NCBI GenBank assembly: GCA_037962975.1 | Contig: CM075673.1 | Span: 162,770,667-162,834,666 of the forward strand | Reading direction: 5' to 3' | Source: Clitoria ternatea | Lineage: Eukaryota; Streptophyta; Magnoliopsida; Fabales; Fabaceae | Length of the DNA: 64,000 nucleotides | Shown: positions 20,856-32,982 of the stretch, piece after piece | Layout of the letters: each line of letters begins with the position of its first letter | Position numbering within the stretch: the first letter of the stretch is position 1 | Made by a program: the position numbers and the translations under genes | The notes under the pieces: generated by a model | What the model was told of the DNA's origin: nothing | What the model saw: only the letters and a program-made list of their open reading frames with translations | Database searches by the model: none

Positions 20856-23800
20856 ATGGTTGACATTGTTTGCAACGACCTTGCTTCTCCTCGTAATCCT
20901 TTACTGCCGTCACCGCCCTTTGCACACTAGGAAACCTATTACGTCACCTCTACTAAGCCCTTCCTTGATGTCTCCAAAATCAAGATTTTTAGAGGCCAAA
21001 GCTATTGTCGTTGGGAGGATCGTGTCTTCTTCGTTCTGGACATGCATGGGGTCAGTCTTGCACTCATTGATAACAAGCCAACTGATCCTAATAGCCTTAA
21101 ACCTTAGGTCAATGCTAATAAGATATGTTATCACATAATTCTTAGTACATTATCTAATGAACTTTTCAATGCGTACTGTTCTTACAAGGAAGCAAAGGTA
21201 ATTTGGGATTCTGTGAAATTAAAATATATTATTGAGGATTTTAGGAAATAAAAGTTTATGGTTCATAACTTCTATTATTGGGAAATGATAGATAAGAAGG
21301 ATATCAACATCTAAATTAACAAGTACCATAAATTGCTATAGGACCTAAAGTCAGAAAATATCACCATGTAGGATGAACTTGTTGTAGGCTTCCTCATTGA
21401 GAAATTACAAAAGATGTGGAAGGACTACAAGCAGCAACTCAAACATAAACTCAGTAAGCTTTCCGTCGTAGAGTTGAATACTCACATTATCATTGAGGAC
21501 ACCAACCATAAGGAGGAAAAAGTAGTGAGAGACAACATTAACTGTTAGAGTAAATATGGTGCAAGCCAAGAACAAAGCCAACAACTCTCCTAAAAAAAGG
21601 TATGAAAACAAAGAGTCCTTTGATCATTTTCCTACTAGGCCCTTTAACCCACTGCCTTCAAAATGAAAAGTGTTTGTTTTGTTTTTGGTAAGCTAGGTGA
21701 CCATGCTTTTGCATGCCGATAGGAAGAGAAATGACATTCCTCTTAACCCAAGAGTTCATCTGGCTGAAGCAAATGATGATGTAATAGCTACGATTATTTT
21801 TGAAGCCTTAATTGTGGTCAATGTGAGCTAATAGGTGGTACACTCTAAGGCTACCAAACACATTTATGCAAACCATGATATGTTTACCTCCTTAAAAGTT
21901 ATGGGGGAAGGAGAAGAATTTGTATATTTTGGTGATTCTTGAAACGCTGATGTCCTTGGAAAAGGGAAAGTGCTTTTCAAGCTCATATCTAGAAAGGCCT
22001 TGACACTTAATGCTTTGCTTCATGTGCCGAGCATTAGAGAAAATTTAGTTTCTATTTCTCTTTTGGGAAAGTGGGGACTAAGGTTTCTTTTGAGTTTATT
22101 AAAATTATTATGACTAAAAATTACATTTTTGTTGGAAAATCGTATTATGATCATGGACTGTTTGTATATAACGTTTCTACATTTGTTAATGGAAGGTCTC
22201 TGTCTTCGGCTTATATTATTGACTCATATGATTTATGGCTAGGTAGACTAGGACATGTTAGTTTTCGATATTGGAAATAATTATATGATGATGATATGAT
22301 TTCTGGTTTTTGAAATACAAACTTGAATAAATGTGGCGTATATGTTGATTCTAAAATTATGAAAAAAAATCTTGTTTTCCTATGAACTGTGCATCTAAGT
22401 TGTTTTCTTTAATTTATTCGGATTTAGGTGATTTAAAAGAAGCCATAATTAGAGGTGGTAACAAATATTAAGTGACCTTTATTAACGATTTTTCTAGACA
22501 CGATAAGGTTTATTTACTTAAAAATAAAGATGAAGTGCTTGATATGTTTTTAATGTATAAAACTAAAGTAGAAAATCAATTTGATAAAAAGATTAAAAGG
22601 GTTAGGTCTGATATGGGTAAATAATATATTTTTAATGACTTTTATGAAAAATGAGTATTATACATGAGATAACTTCACCTTATTTGTTTGAATCTAATGG
22701 TGTAGCTGAAGGAAAAATAGGACCTTAAAATATTGATGAATGCTTGGCTTGTTTGTTCTTCTACACCAGATAATGTTTTGCTTTGCATTCTAGTAAAACA
22801 CCTTATGAGTTATGGAAATGGTATAAGCTTAATTTGGATTATCTAAAAGTGCAGGAGCTAAAGTTATATTGTTTGTTCCTAAAAAGAGAAAGATAGGTCC
22901 CAAGACTTCTAATTGTATGCTTATTGGGTATGCTCAATATAGTGCTGCTCATCAATTCCTTGTTCTAAAAAGTGATGTGATTGAATACAATTCAATTATT
23001 GAGACCAAAATGCTAAATTTTTTGAACTTATACTTTCTATAAATGTTGAGTGTGTTTCTTGTGAACCTATTATTAATGTTGAAAATGTTTCTAGTTCACA
23101 AATGATTGAACCCAAAAATATTTCTAGTGAACCATTGTGTAATGCTTCTAAAAATCTATATCTATATGAAAATTTAAGAATAAGTAAAAGACAAAGATAT
23201 ATATTTTGGAAATAATTTTTACACTTATCTTGTTGATAGAGAACCATTTAATTTTTATGAAGCAATGTCTTCTTGCGATGTTGTGTTTTGAAAAGAAGTG
23301 ATTAAAATTGATTTTGATTCTATTTTGAAAAATAAAACCCTGACTTTAGTGGATTTACCCCCGGGAGCCAAACCTATTGGCCATAAATGTAACATCCTGA
23401 ATTTTCGAAAATAATTTATTAAGGATCAGTGAAGAATTTTCGAGTGAAATTCTGAGTGAATATTATTGGAAATAAGCTATTTCGAGTGAAATGGTACGAT
23501 ACCAAGTGAAAATAGAAGTAATTCCGAGTGAAAAGGGGCTCAGACTTCGAATGAGCACCTTTTGGGCAAAGACGCTCTTAAATTTTATGTTTCCGAGTGA
23601 AACATGATCGAGAGAGCTACTTCCGAGTGTAGGAAGTTAAGATACTTTCGAGAGTAAGAAGTTAATATCCTTCCGAGTGTAGGAAAGTTGAGATACTTCC
23701 GAGTGTAGGGAAGTCAAGCTGTTTCCGAGTGAAACATGACCGAGGGAATCACTCCCGAGAGAAGAAAAACTCTGTGTCCGAATAAGATACGTTTGAGTGA

Positions 23801-25766
23801 GGCAAATCTGAGTGAAATGTCTCCGAGTGAAACGTTTCCGAGAGAAGTACTTTCGAATGAAGAGAAGCTTTGATTTTGAATAAGTATTTCTTGTGCCAAG
23901 ATAATTCTGAGTAGTGAATTTCCGAATGATATATTTTGGTGTGGGACATTCTGAGGAAGGAAAGCCGAGTGTTTCATGGGATGAAACCATTCCGAGTGAA
24001 TTTCCTCCGAATGAAGGAATTCTAAACGGACAGAGGCTATGTTGAATCTTCTCGAAAAGATGTGCCCAGAATACTGAAGTCGGAACATACTGAAACTGAG
24101 TCGGAATTGATAATTACTCCAATTATTGGAGTTTTCCACGTCACTATTCTAGCAGATTCTCTTTCCTGATTTTGCTAAGTGGTGGACCCTCTCCATAATC
24201 CTATCCTCTTTTATTTTATTATTTCGTTTTGTCCTTATATTATAAATACGTGTATCAGTGCTTAATCCATTCACTTATTCAATTTGTTTATGTCTTTTTC
24301 ATGAATGAATTATGTCAAATCCTATTATTAGACTAGCTTAGAATTATGTGAGTGTCAACATCACCTTTAATCTTTTCTTTTCCAATCATCATTGGAAATT
24401 ATCGATAAAAAGAGGAGACCAATCTTCATTCTTCTCTTTAATGTGAAACTTGGTAAGAGCTCTGAGAAAGAAAGCTGTGGACTGTGCAGAACTGAAGTTT
24501 CAGTCGGAATTTGTGTACTGTGGTTGAATATAGCTTGAGGAACTCCTTACTTCCAGGTAGGGGGAGCGTTACATCTTAAATGCATGGTTTATGAACGGAT
24601 TTGGGATAATATTAAATCCTGAATATGAATATAATATACGTGATATATCTGTGATATTTCCGTTCATATGATATTGATGTTGATATGTGATTGATGATGA
24701 TGATATGAATGTTATTCATGATTTTTTCATGATATATGAATGCATAGGATGCTTATATGATGAACAAATATGAAATATATTATGTGGTTTTTAGGATTCC
24801 ACAAAAGACCTTGGGTGAGACTCAAGGCAAACCTCTTGAGCGGGGCTCGGGGTTTAGCCCGTGACACTACCGTTGTCGCTGGGAGTGATTGTGTCACATG
24901 AGAAGGCAAACGGTTTGGTACCAGTAAAATGGCCGGATCAGCTGAGAGCTGAGTTATGGCTCAGGGAGCCAGTGTTGCAACACAAATTAAAAGACTTAAT
25001 AATGGATCCATTTGATTGAGCATATATTTGCACTAATATGATATTGAGAGTAATATGATGATTTGATCGGTTGATGTTATGAGATTATATGATGTGTTTA
25101 TGTTTTATATATAGTTATGAATTGGACTTTTAATCGGATTCAATAACTATCATTTGATATGTTTATGCTCACCCTCTACTGTTGTCATTTTTACCGTGGA
25201 CATAGGACCCAGCAATGATATGTGAGTTCACTTAGCCGATTGGAGCATTATGTATTTGTATATTGTACATAATGCACATAGTTGTTTGTAGTAGCCTTGG
25301 CCGGCTCTTGTGTATACCGATTATAAAATATTTGTAAACATTAATTGAGCCGGATGATGTAATGCCGACTCCTTTATTATTTTAAATTAAAAATTCTGTT
25401 TAAAATTTTCATTTATTTGCGAAAAAGTTATTTGAAAAAAATTTGGGTGTTACAATAAATGGATTTTTAAAATAAAATATTTACTTGATGGTTCAGTTGA
25501 AAAATACAAAGCTCATTTGGTAGCTAAGGTTTTACTCAAAGATAAAATATTGATTATTTTGATACTTTTGCTCTCGTAACCAGGATTGCTTTAGTAAGAG
25601 TTTTAATCATTTTAGCATCTATTTATAAACTTGTTATTCATTAAATGGATGTAAGAACTACTTTTTAATACAAAAATTTTCTTGCCAAAAATTGACATGA
25701 AAGATATAGGTGAGGAAAGTGCTATGTTGGGTGTTAAAATCATAAGGAAGGATAATAATATAATAT
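20856..25766 (+). pseudogene. Ty1/copia gag-pol relic, split by solo LTR B
   Basis: From ATG 20856 the broken frames read gag (KIKIFRGQSYCRWEDRVFF, EAKVIWDSVKLKY, ENITM*DELVVGFLIEKLQ), a remnant zinc-knuckle region (KLGDHAFACR, about 21.7 kb), a protease/GAG-pre-integrase part (SIRENLVSISLLGKWG, DLWLGRLGHVSFRYWK) and an integrase core (FINDFSRHDKVYLLKNKDEV, KRVRSDMGK). They continue with the integrase C-terminal part (PYELWKWYKLNLDYLK, NCMLIGYAQYSAAHQF) and reverse transcriptase. The RT stops at KPIGHK (23397) and resumes at KWIFKIKYLLDGSVEKYKAH at 25455, exactly across solo LTR B; it ends near MLGVKIIRKDNN where CACTA sequence begins. Dozens of stops and frameshifts mean it is long dead. No RNase H or 3' LTR was found. 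Confidence 0.85.
23398..25454 (+). mobile_element. Solo LTR B (2057 bp) inside the copia RT
   Basis: Starts TGTAACATCC and ends GGGTGTTACA. It has a perfect 5-bp target duplication ATAAA (23393-23397 and 25455-25459). It carries CCGAGTG(A/T) units through 23.45-24.0 kb. It is shorter than and clearly diverged from LTRs A and C, so it represents another family with the same terminal signature. It sits in the copia reverse transcriptase and can be removed in frame. Confidence 0.88.
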
Positions 25767-26455
25767 CACTACGACAAAAAGCATATTTAACATCTAAAAT
25801 TAACACCGGATATTGAAAAATCCGGTGATAAAAATTGAGTGTGACATTTTTGTAAATAAATAGTGTTAGTTTTGATTTATGGCACCAGATTATAAAATAC
25901 CCGATGTGAAAAATATAATTATCATCTATCTTTTTTTACCCAGTGTTAATTAATTAACGAGGTAACATTTAACACTCGTTAAATTTTTACTCGGTGTTAT
26001 AAATTCCAAATACATCTAAATTAAGGAAGAAATGTCTTGCATCTGTGGCGGAACATTGGAAACAATTCAAGACAAGTCTTACAAGTAAATACATATATGG
26101 ATAAAGGAAGGATATGTCCCCACATAAGACGTATCCATTTGGCAGAAATTTGTTCATCTCCAAAAGGACCCTTAATTTTTGGTAACATTATAATGTACTT
26201 TATTATCTTATTAGATTTTGACTTAATTTTAATTTATGTCAACTGATCTTGTTTTTGTAATTTGAGTGATAGGCAAAGAGGAAAAAAGGACAAAAGGTTA
26301 TTGTAAAAAACTACCACCCCCATGGATTATCTCGTGGGGGCTATGCATTGCTTGAGGAGAAAATGTTGTGTGAAAAGTCCAAACAATGTGAATGTGCATC
26401 ATAGGCAGACCCATCTGTTAACCAAGTGGCCTCAATTACTCAAGAGGGGGGGGGG

Positions 26456-27705
26456 TGAATTGAGTATTAAAAATTTTCTTTGGAATGCTTTTGAATATTA
26501 TTCTTTTGCAATCAATTTAATAAAAGTAATATAGATTAAATTGAAATTCAACTTAAGCAATTTTAACAAACAAATTATGTGCATAATTAAGTCAACAAGC
26601 AGTTTATATCCACAATTACAAAATAGTTTAGGAAAGAGAGAATTGCAAACCGATGTACGAGTTCCACCACTTCGGTGTACGTTTTTCCTTCAAGCAAACC
26701 ACGTGAAGGATTCCACTATTGAAGATTTAAGATACAAAGCTTTGAGTAATTACAGCTTCCTAGTGTCCCACACTCAAGAACTCAATCCTCACAAGCAAAG
26801 GACACCCCACCCAATCTCACAATCTCTCAATAACCCAAAGGTTGAAACCCAACCTAAACTCTCAGATTTTGGTGAATGGTTTTACAAGAATAACTCTCCA
26901 ATTGAGTGGATATACAATTTTAATTACTCAAGATATTACCTCTCTAATAACTCTCAGAATATGCAAGGGAAAAATAAATAGAGAGCTACTGCTAAGAGGA
27001 GAAAATAGAGAAGAAAGCAGAATGATTAATTTTCGTTGGTTTTCTGCTAGTCTGTTTCAATGCTTCACTTCTTCCTTTATTTATAGCCTTTCGAGAGCAT
27101 GAAACCGTTGTAACTTGATTTCAAATTTATTCTTTTCGGTGTAGTGGAGCATGGCGCTTCAATTAGAAAAATTGTAGTGCGGTGTAATGCCGTTTCCACT
27201 AAAAGATTCAATTTATTAATAATTCAGAATCGATTCATTGTATGCAAACTTGAATATTCTGATGCATGAGTAGATTCAAGATTCCCATGAATTGATTTAA
27301 AAGCCTCTGCTTGCTATTCAAAATGCGTATGAATTGATTCAGAGGTTCAATTTTGGTCCTGACAGGTACATGAATCGATTTAGGCAATGGATAAATTGAT
27401 TCAGGGCTTTAAAATCACATGCGAATCGATTCAGGCAATGGATGAATCGATTCAAGGCCTTTAATTCATGTGTGAATTGATTCAGAGGGCTGTTGAATCG
27501 ATTCAAAGGCCTGTTCCTTCCTTTTTCATGCATTGTTGACATTCTCTGATCATGTGGCTTGTTGCTCTTGATTCTTTCTTATTTGATGATCATTTCTCTT
27601 TTGTTTTTGAATGTTTCATCAATATATTCAATTCTAGTTGATGTTATGCTTGAGTCCTTTAGATGTTATTCATGCTTGAACTCTTTGTTTGTCATTATCA
27701 AAACA
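26456..27705 (+). mobile_element. SIRE/Maximus-like copia LTR with polypurine tract, nested in CACTA
   Basis: Preceded by a polypurine tract CAAGAGGGGGGGGGG (26441-26455), it begins TGAATTGAG and ends TTATCAAAACA, the layout I associate with the 3' LTR of SIRE-type copia elements. Only about 30 bp of internal sequence precedes it, so the element is 5'-truncated. It interrupts the CACTA frame. No clean target duplication was found. The internal poly(A)/promoter layout was not resolved. Confidence 0.6.
27275..27510. repeat. Cluster of GAATCGATTCA palindromes
   Basis: At least nine GAAT(C/T)GATT(C/T) palindromes occur at roughly 25-40 bp spacing near the 3' side of the SIRE-like LTR, forming a degenerate tandem array. 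Confidence 0.88.
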
Positions 27706-27959
27706 TGTTTCAACATATAAACACACCATCTATTGTAGTTCTTACACCATCTCCGCCTCTGCAACATGAGAAATAGATTAAAGCACGATCAAAGCCTAAT
27801 GAAGGGTATACATTAGAATCAACTCGCGTTATTGCTGAGAAAATTATAAGTACATCAACACAACTAGTTTACATTTTCTTCATTGTAATTAAACCCTAAA
27901 CATGTTAATTTATATATTTTGTAGGATACTCCAGTAGACCAAAACTCACAAGGATTCTT

Positions 27960-28665
27960 TGTTCCTAGTGGATGAGAAGATGTTCTAGTTGTTGCTATTG
28001 GTTGAACCGACCACCCAGGTCGTGTTCGGGTATTGGTGGTGGTTTAGGCATAAAAGGATACTTTTGGTCATGCTCACTCCCAAAGGGATCCAAATGTAGA
28101 AATATCACTCTGGGTGAGATCAAAAACATTAGAGAAGAGTTAAGACAAGAGCTAGAAGATGAAGTTGAAGAGTGTGTCACACTCTGAGTCATTGAAAAAC
28201 TTCAACAATTAGAAGCTAAGTTTAGACAGCAGATGATATCCTTGGGTATTCTTCCTACAAAGACTGTAGATAATCCTTCACCTTTAAATTAAAATGTGAT
28301 GAGTACAAAATGGAGTAATTGTATTGCAAATGATGTAGATGTACCTGAAGAGGATGCTATTAGTATCCCAAAAGATTGTATATTGTATGTTGAACATCCA
28401 CACCGTTTAGTTGCTTTTGGAAAGGTTACAACTTGGGGTCAACATTGCACAACATACAAATGGATCTTGATAACTTGAGAGTGGTGGTTCAATAGATGGA
28501 AGATGCAAATGTTGTTATCCCTTTCCCTACTGATAAGGTTAAAACATTGGGGCAGGCTCCCAATAATTTCATATTATGGCCAAAACAACTTGTGAAGGTT
28601 ATAAACAAAAAAGGTATTAAATTTTGTTATGTTTATGTATATTTAGAACTTCTACTAATGTTTTA
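27960..28665 (+). pseudogene. CACTA-associated transposase-region remnant
   Basis: Frames read through EDVLVVAIG...HPGRVRGIGGG, an acidic helix (LGEIKNIREELRQELEDEVE), WSNCIANDVDVPEEDAISIP with DCILYVEHPHRLVAFGKV, and a PFPTDKV...FILWPKQLV block, in the same order as the plant Ptta/En/Spm transposon proteins. Several stops and at least two frameshifts make it non-functional. It is the middle part of the relic described at 25767. Confidence 0.72.
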
Positions 28666-30466
28666 GCTTTTATATTTATTTTAGGATGTTTTACCTTATT
28701 AAGCCCAAGACATGGATCCAACAAAAAGAAATGATGATGGATATAACCTATTAAAACATTTGTGGCTTACGGCTATAGACATTGATGAGCACCCATTGCA
28801 GATACATTTACTGGCGGATGTTATAGGGAGGTCAACTAAGATCCATTTTATATTACAATGAATGATGTTAAAGATATCTACAAGGGTAACCAAATATTGA
28901 CTGTAACGGTTATACAATTATGGATGATGTGAGTTTAGATTGTGATTATCATGAGTTGAAAGCAAGATATGATGAAATCTTTTTTCTTGGATATATTTTT
29001 TAAATGTATTTAATATCTTAGGTATATACATAAGTTGTGCACACAAAAAGGGACAACAAATGTGTATGGATTCATTGATCCAGTCCATATTTACAAGAAA
29101 GGAAGTGACATGTGTGAGATTCATTAATTCATACATCAAAAGAAGATTAAATGCTAGAAAAGACTGCTACTTTGCACCATATTACTCTTTGTAAGTTAGT
29201 CCTTCTTGAGTGATTTAATAGTTTATTTTATGTTCACTAACTATTTTATCGATTCATGTAAGAGCCATTGGTAATTGGTAATATCATATCCCAGACAAAA
29301 TCTAATTGTCTTTGTAACATCCCTGGCAATTTAGGAAAAATTCTGTGTAGAAAATATTATTAATCATTTTTGAATATTATTTGGTATTTTTATGAATTAT
29401 CGGACAATTATGAATAATTAAATATTGTAAATGTAAATAAAAATTATTTAATTGGTTAATAATAAAAGGAAGACCGATTAAGGGAAGAGAAGTGTTTGAA
29501 GGGAAATGGGGTGGTAACCGGTTGACAAGGTTACCGGTCACCCCTGGACTTTAAAAGGTTACTTTTTCCTTCTCTCTCCCAATTATCACCCACACACGAG
29601 ATACTGTTTCTCCCTCTTCTTCTTTGTTTACTTTTGTTCCTATTCATCTTCTTCCTCCTTCATCGCTGAGTTGCATGCTCTAGGAGAGGATCTCGTTTGC
29701 ATCAAAACTGAGTGCTAAGCTCAGTTTCGTGACTGTGGCCTCAAGGTGAGTCCATTGATCCATTGCATTTTGTTTCCCTATTCCCTTTCGTTTCTTTGGT
29801 GACTGAGTAGCCATGCATGGCTGTGAATGGGTCTGTTCTCCACTCCTCTGGTGAGTGTGAGCTCGAAAATGGTCCTTAGAACTGAGGAGGATGTTAAGCT
29901 AACGGGTTTTGCACTCTGACCCGTAGAAAGTAGATCGAACAATGAAAGGCTGATTGATGGAGCTGAGACTATGAACCCAGTGCTCAGAGGGCGTAACCGA
30001 CACCAGGAGCAGATTATAGAAGCTTGGAACTGAGGTAAGGGGGTGTTCGGGTGATAATTAATTAGAATAGGACATGTTGTGAGTCCGAGTCATTAAGTTG
30101 ATTGTCAAAAGGGTAAGAAGACATTACTGAATGAAAATTTGTATGTGTATGTGTATGCATGTGAGTATGGACACCGATTGGTTGAAGATCGGGTGTGTGG
30201 CTTGAGTTAATCATGTTATGAGTTGAAATATTTAATGTTGTGATGATCGGTGTTGTGGCAATGTGAAGCCGGGCTTGACGAGTCGGTCACCCTGTGATGA
30301 GAGCACATGCCAGTTTCTGGTAGTTGCATCTGTTGATTGTTGATGATATGTAATGATTGAGAAATGTGAATTGTATATGTATGATAGTAATTGCTATGTG
30401 TGGCATGAGATTGATAATGGTTATTATATTGAGTTACATATTGTGTATGAGATACTCCGTATACTG

Positions 30467-30536
30467 TTGAGGGCGGGGAGTGGTCGCCGGTGCGTTGCAC
30501 GAGCAAGGAGCAGCTCTTGACAGGCTTCCAGTAAAC
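30467..30536 (-). repeat. Cassandra LTR segment inside solo LTR C
   Basis: About 70 bp (CTGTTGAGGGCGGGGAGTG ... GACAGGCTTCCAGT) match the 3' part of the Cassandra LTRs at 13869-13941 and 14435-14503 in reverse orientation, with a handful of substitutions. Solo LTR A lacks it at the matching place (about 18.6 kb). Confidence 0.85.
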
Positions 30537-32017
30537 GGATTGTATGATTATGATATGTGATTATGTCGTGGAGGACGACCAACGGTATGAATTACCCTGT
30601 TTTTGGCTTCAGTGGTCAAGTCGAACCCAGTTAAGCTACCCAGAGGTCTTTGACCCAGTGGTTGAGGGGGAGCCAAGTCGGGCTCGGTGAACCAAGTCGG
30701 GTTCACGGGATGTCAAGTCAGACTCCCAGCTGAAGGTTGATCCTTTTAGTATCCAGATACTAGGCGTCAAATTTTATCTGAAGAGTCAGTTGTGATAATT
30801 GATGAATTATTAGTTGTGATGGCTATGTTTGCCGAGTGTGAATTGTTATAATTGCCGAATGAGAATTGATATATTTGTTGAGTATGATTTGAAGTATTTG
30901 CCGAGTGTAATTTCATATATTTTCCGAGTGAATTGTTATATTTACCGAGTGGTAAATTGGTTATAATTGCCGAATGAAAATTTAAATCATTGCTGAGTGA
31001 TTTGATGTATTTGCCGAGTGTAATTTCATATATTTTCCGAGTGACATCTGTTATATTTGCCGAGTGAAATTGTTATATTTGCTGAGTGAAATTATTATGT
31101 TTGCCGAGTATGATGTGCTGTATCTGCCGAGTGTGAAATGTTTTACTCGCCGAGTGCGAAATGTTGTAACTGCCGGGTGTGAATTAATTACCGAGTATGA
31201 TGTATTATAATTGCCGAGTGTGATTTGCAAAGTGATGAAAATGCAATCGGATGGAACTTATATATATATAACTTGTTAAATTCCGTTATATATTAATTAT
31301 GATGCCAAACACTCACCCTTGCTGTTGTTTTCAATTTAGTAACCAGTGACAGGGAGGAGGCCGGAGCCATGGAGTCGCGCCAAGGGGGAGATCGATGCCA
31401 AGGCCCGAGTGATTTTGAGTGATTGTGTAATATATGTGTATAAGGGTTTTTGCCGAGTGTGTGATATTATCTGTGTGCTGACCTAAATTGAGTCGGATGT
31501 GAATTTATATTATATTATGCTTGGTATTTATTTTCACGTGTTTGCTGTAACAGTCTATTACCGAGCGAGTCTTGCCCGAGTGGATTCATTCCCGTCCGAG
31601 CGAGGGTCGGTCGGTTTGGTGTTTGTTTTATCTCTGGGAATTCCTCGTTCCTTTTCCAAGTGAAGAATAACTGAGAAACCCCCTTCTGGGTGGAAGGTTA
31701 GAATGTCCCGAGTGAGATTGGCCAGGAGAATGTTCCGAGAGATGAAGAGTGGAATACTCCTGAGTGAAAATAGAGTAGAATATTTCCGAGTGAAAATGGA
31801 GTATAATATTTCCGAGTGAAGAAAGAGCATAACTATTCCGAGTGAAGAAAAAGGTATGACTATTTCGAGTTCGTTAGGGCCTAGAGAGCGCCTTCCGAGT
31901 GAGGTAAGGTTAGGGTGTTTTCTGAGTGATAGAAGATCGAGTGAAACCCTTTTGCCGAGTGAAACCCCGACTTGAGTCTCCCGTGTGCGTCTTGCTCGCT
32001 CAGGTTTAACGTGTGGC

Positions 32018-32053
32018 ATTCGCTCAAGCGAGTCGGCGCTTGCTTAAGCGAAT
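32018..32053. repeat. 36-bp hairpin in solo LTR C
   Basis: Arms ATTCGCTCAAGCGAGT and (T)TGCTTAAGCGAAT, the counterpart of 20005-20040 in LTR A, ten bases before the TTC tract. Confidence 0.85.
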
Positions 32054-32062
32054 GACCCCATG

Positions 32063-32203
32063 TCTTCTTCTTCTTCTTCTTCTTCTTCTTCTTCTTCTTC
32101 TTCTTCTTCTTCTTCTTCTTCTTCTTCTTCTTCTTCTTCTTCTTCTTCTTCTTCTTCTTCTTCTTCTTCTTCTTCTTCTTCTTCTTCTTCTTCTTCTTCT
32201 TCT
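32063..32203. repeat. Pure (TTC)47 microsatellite
   Basis: 141 uninterrupted bases of TTC repeats. LTR A has only a few TTC/CTT words at the matching site (20,085-20,095), so the tract grew after the two LTRs separated. Long GAA/TTC tracts can form triplex DNA. Confidence 0.97.
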
Positions 32204-32982
32204 CCTGCTGCTTTCAACTCCACTTTATTAAAGGATGTGTTTCCGATCGGATATTATTTTGTGTATGCTCTTATCATTATTTTGAATATATTTAAGCAAA
32301 TACTATTTTACATCTAGGCCGAGTGGATTGTTTATTAAGGGAAGTAAATATTATTTTATATTAAGATCTAAATTTTTATTAAACGCGAAAAATTTATTGT
32401 GGAAATAATTAACCGGGTGTAAATAAAAAGATAAATCGACCTAGGATGTTACAGTCTTGCTCAGCTCTAACTGGAAAAAACCAAGGACCATAAGTAGGTT
32501 AGACAAAATAAGTCATGAGTCCTGACAAGTAGTTTGACCTATTACCATCTAATGCTAAAGACACGTATTAGACATTAAATCTATAATATGGTAATAATAT
32601 CTGAAATTAATCCTTAAGATTGTATGAATCGAACAATTTAGTTCTTAAGATTAAAAATATTTAGTCACTAACTTTGCAAAATCACATTTAATTTATTTGG
32701 TTTAAGTTTAAAACAACAACAAAAAATAATGAAGAAAATAATTATAATAGGTGACATTTCATAAAGTTAAAAACTAAAGTAGAATTTTCAAAGTCTGAGA
32801 AACTAAATTGGACAACCTTTACAATCTGAAGTAACAACTTAGGGTCAACTCATACAATCTCATACAGATTAAACTAGATGCAACTACTCGAATATTCACT
32901 TGTAAACTTGAAAAAAAAGAATATTCACTTGTAAACGTCTCCGAGATCTATAAAATGATTTCTTTTTACTTAGAAGATGTTT

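Larger units (their letters stand above)
29313..32453 (+). mobile_element. Solo LTR C (3141 bp), with perfect inverted ends
   Basis: Begins TGTAACATCC and ends GGATGTTACA, a perfect 10-bp inverted pair. It has a perfect 5-bp target duplication GTCTT (29308-29312 and 32454-32458). It is homologous to solo LTR A over most of its length, including the GCCGAGTG array (30.82-31.22 kb) and the 3' hairpin. Unlike A, it carries about 160 extra bp at 30.38-30.55 kb containing a Cassandra LTR segment, and a (TTC)47 tract. It lies in the CACTA Ulp1-like frame. Long TG...CA ends with 5-bp duplication exclude a Mutator-type element (9 bp). Confidence 0.9.
25767..32560 (+). mobile_element. CACTA (En/Spm) DNA transposon relic, interrupted by two LTR insertions
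   Basis: The left end reads CACTACGACAAAAAGC, a typical CACTA terminal motif. It is followed by subterminal AACACCGGAT/ATCCGGTG words to about 25,990. Coding remnants on the plus strand continue on both sides of the two inserts: LSRGGYALLEEKMLCEKSK (about 26.3 kb), then TPSPP and STRVIAEKI (27.75-27.85 kb), EDVLVVAIGRTDHPGRVR-like sequence (27.97 kb), WSNCIANDVDVPEEDAISIP (28.3 kb), PFPTDKVKTLGQAPNNFILW (28.5 kb) and HW-LVISYPRQNLIV, which resumes across LTR C at 32454. The last part resembles the Ulp1-like C-terminal domain linked to plant CACTA elements. The right terminus was not found, so the end given is only where recognisable coding stops. Confidence 0.75.

Noticed and set aside
23637..24139. 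117- and 141-residue minus-strand frames rich in Ser, Leu and His
   Set aside because: They arise from CCGAGTGAAA repeats in solo LTR B.
32013..32317. Long poly-Ser and poly-Leu open reading frames
   Set aside because: They are only the (TTC)47 microsatellite read in different frames.
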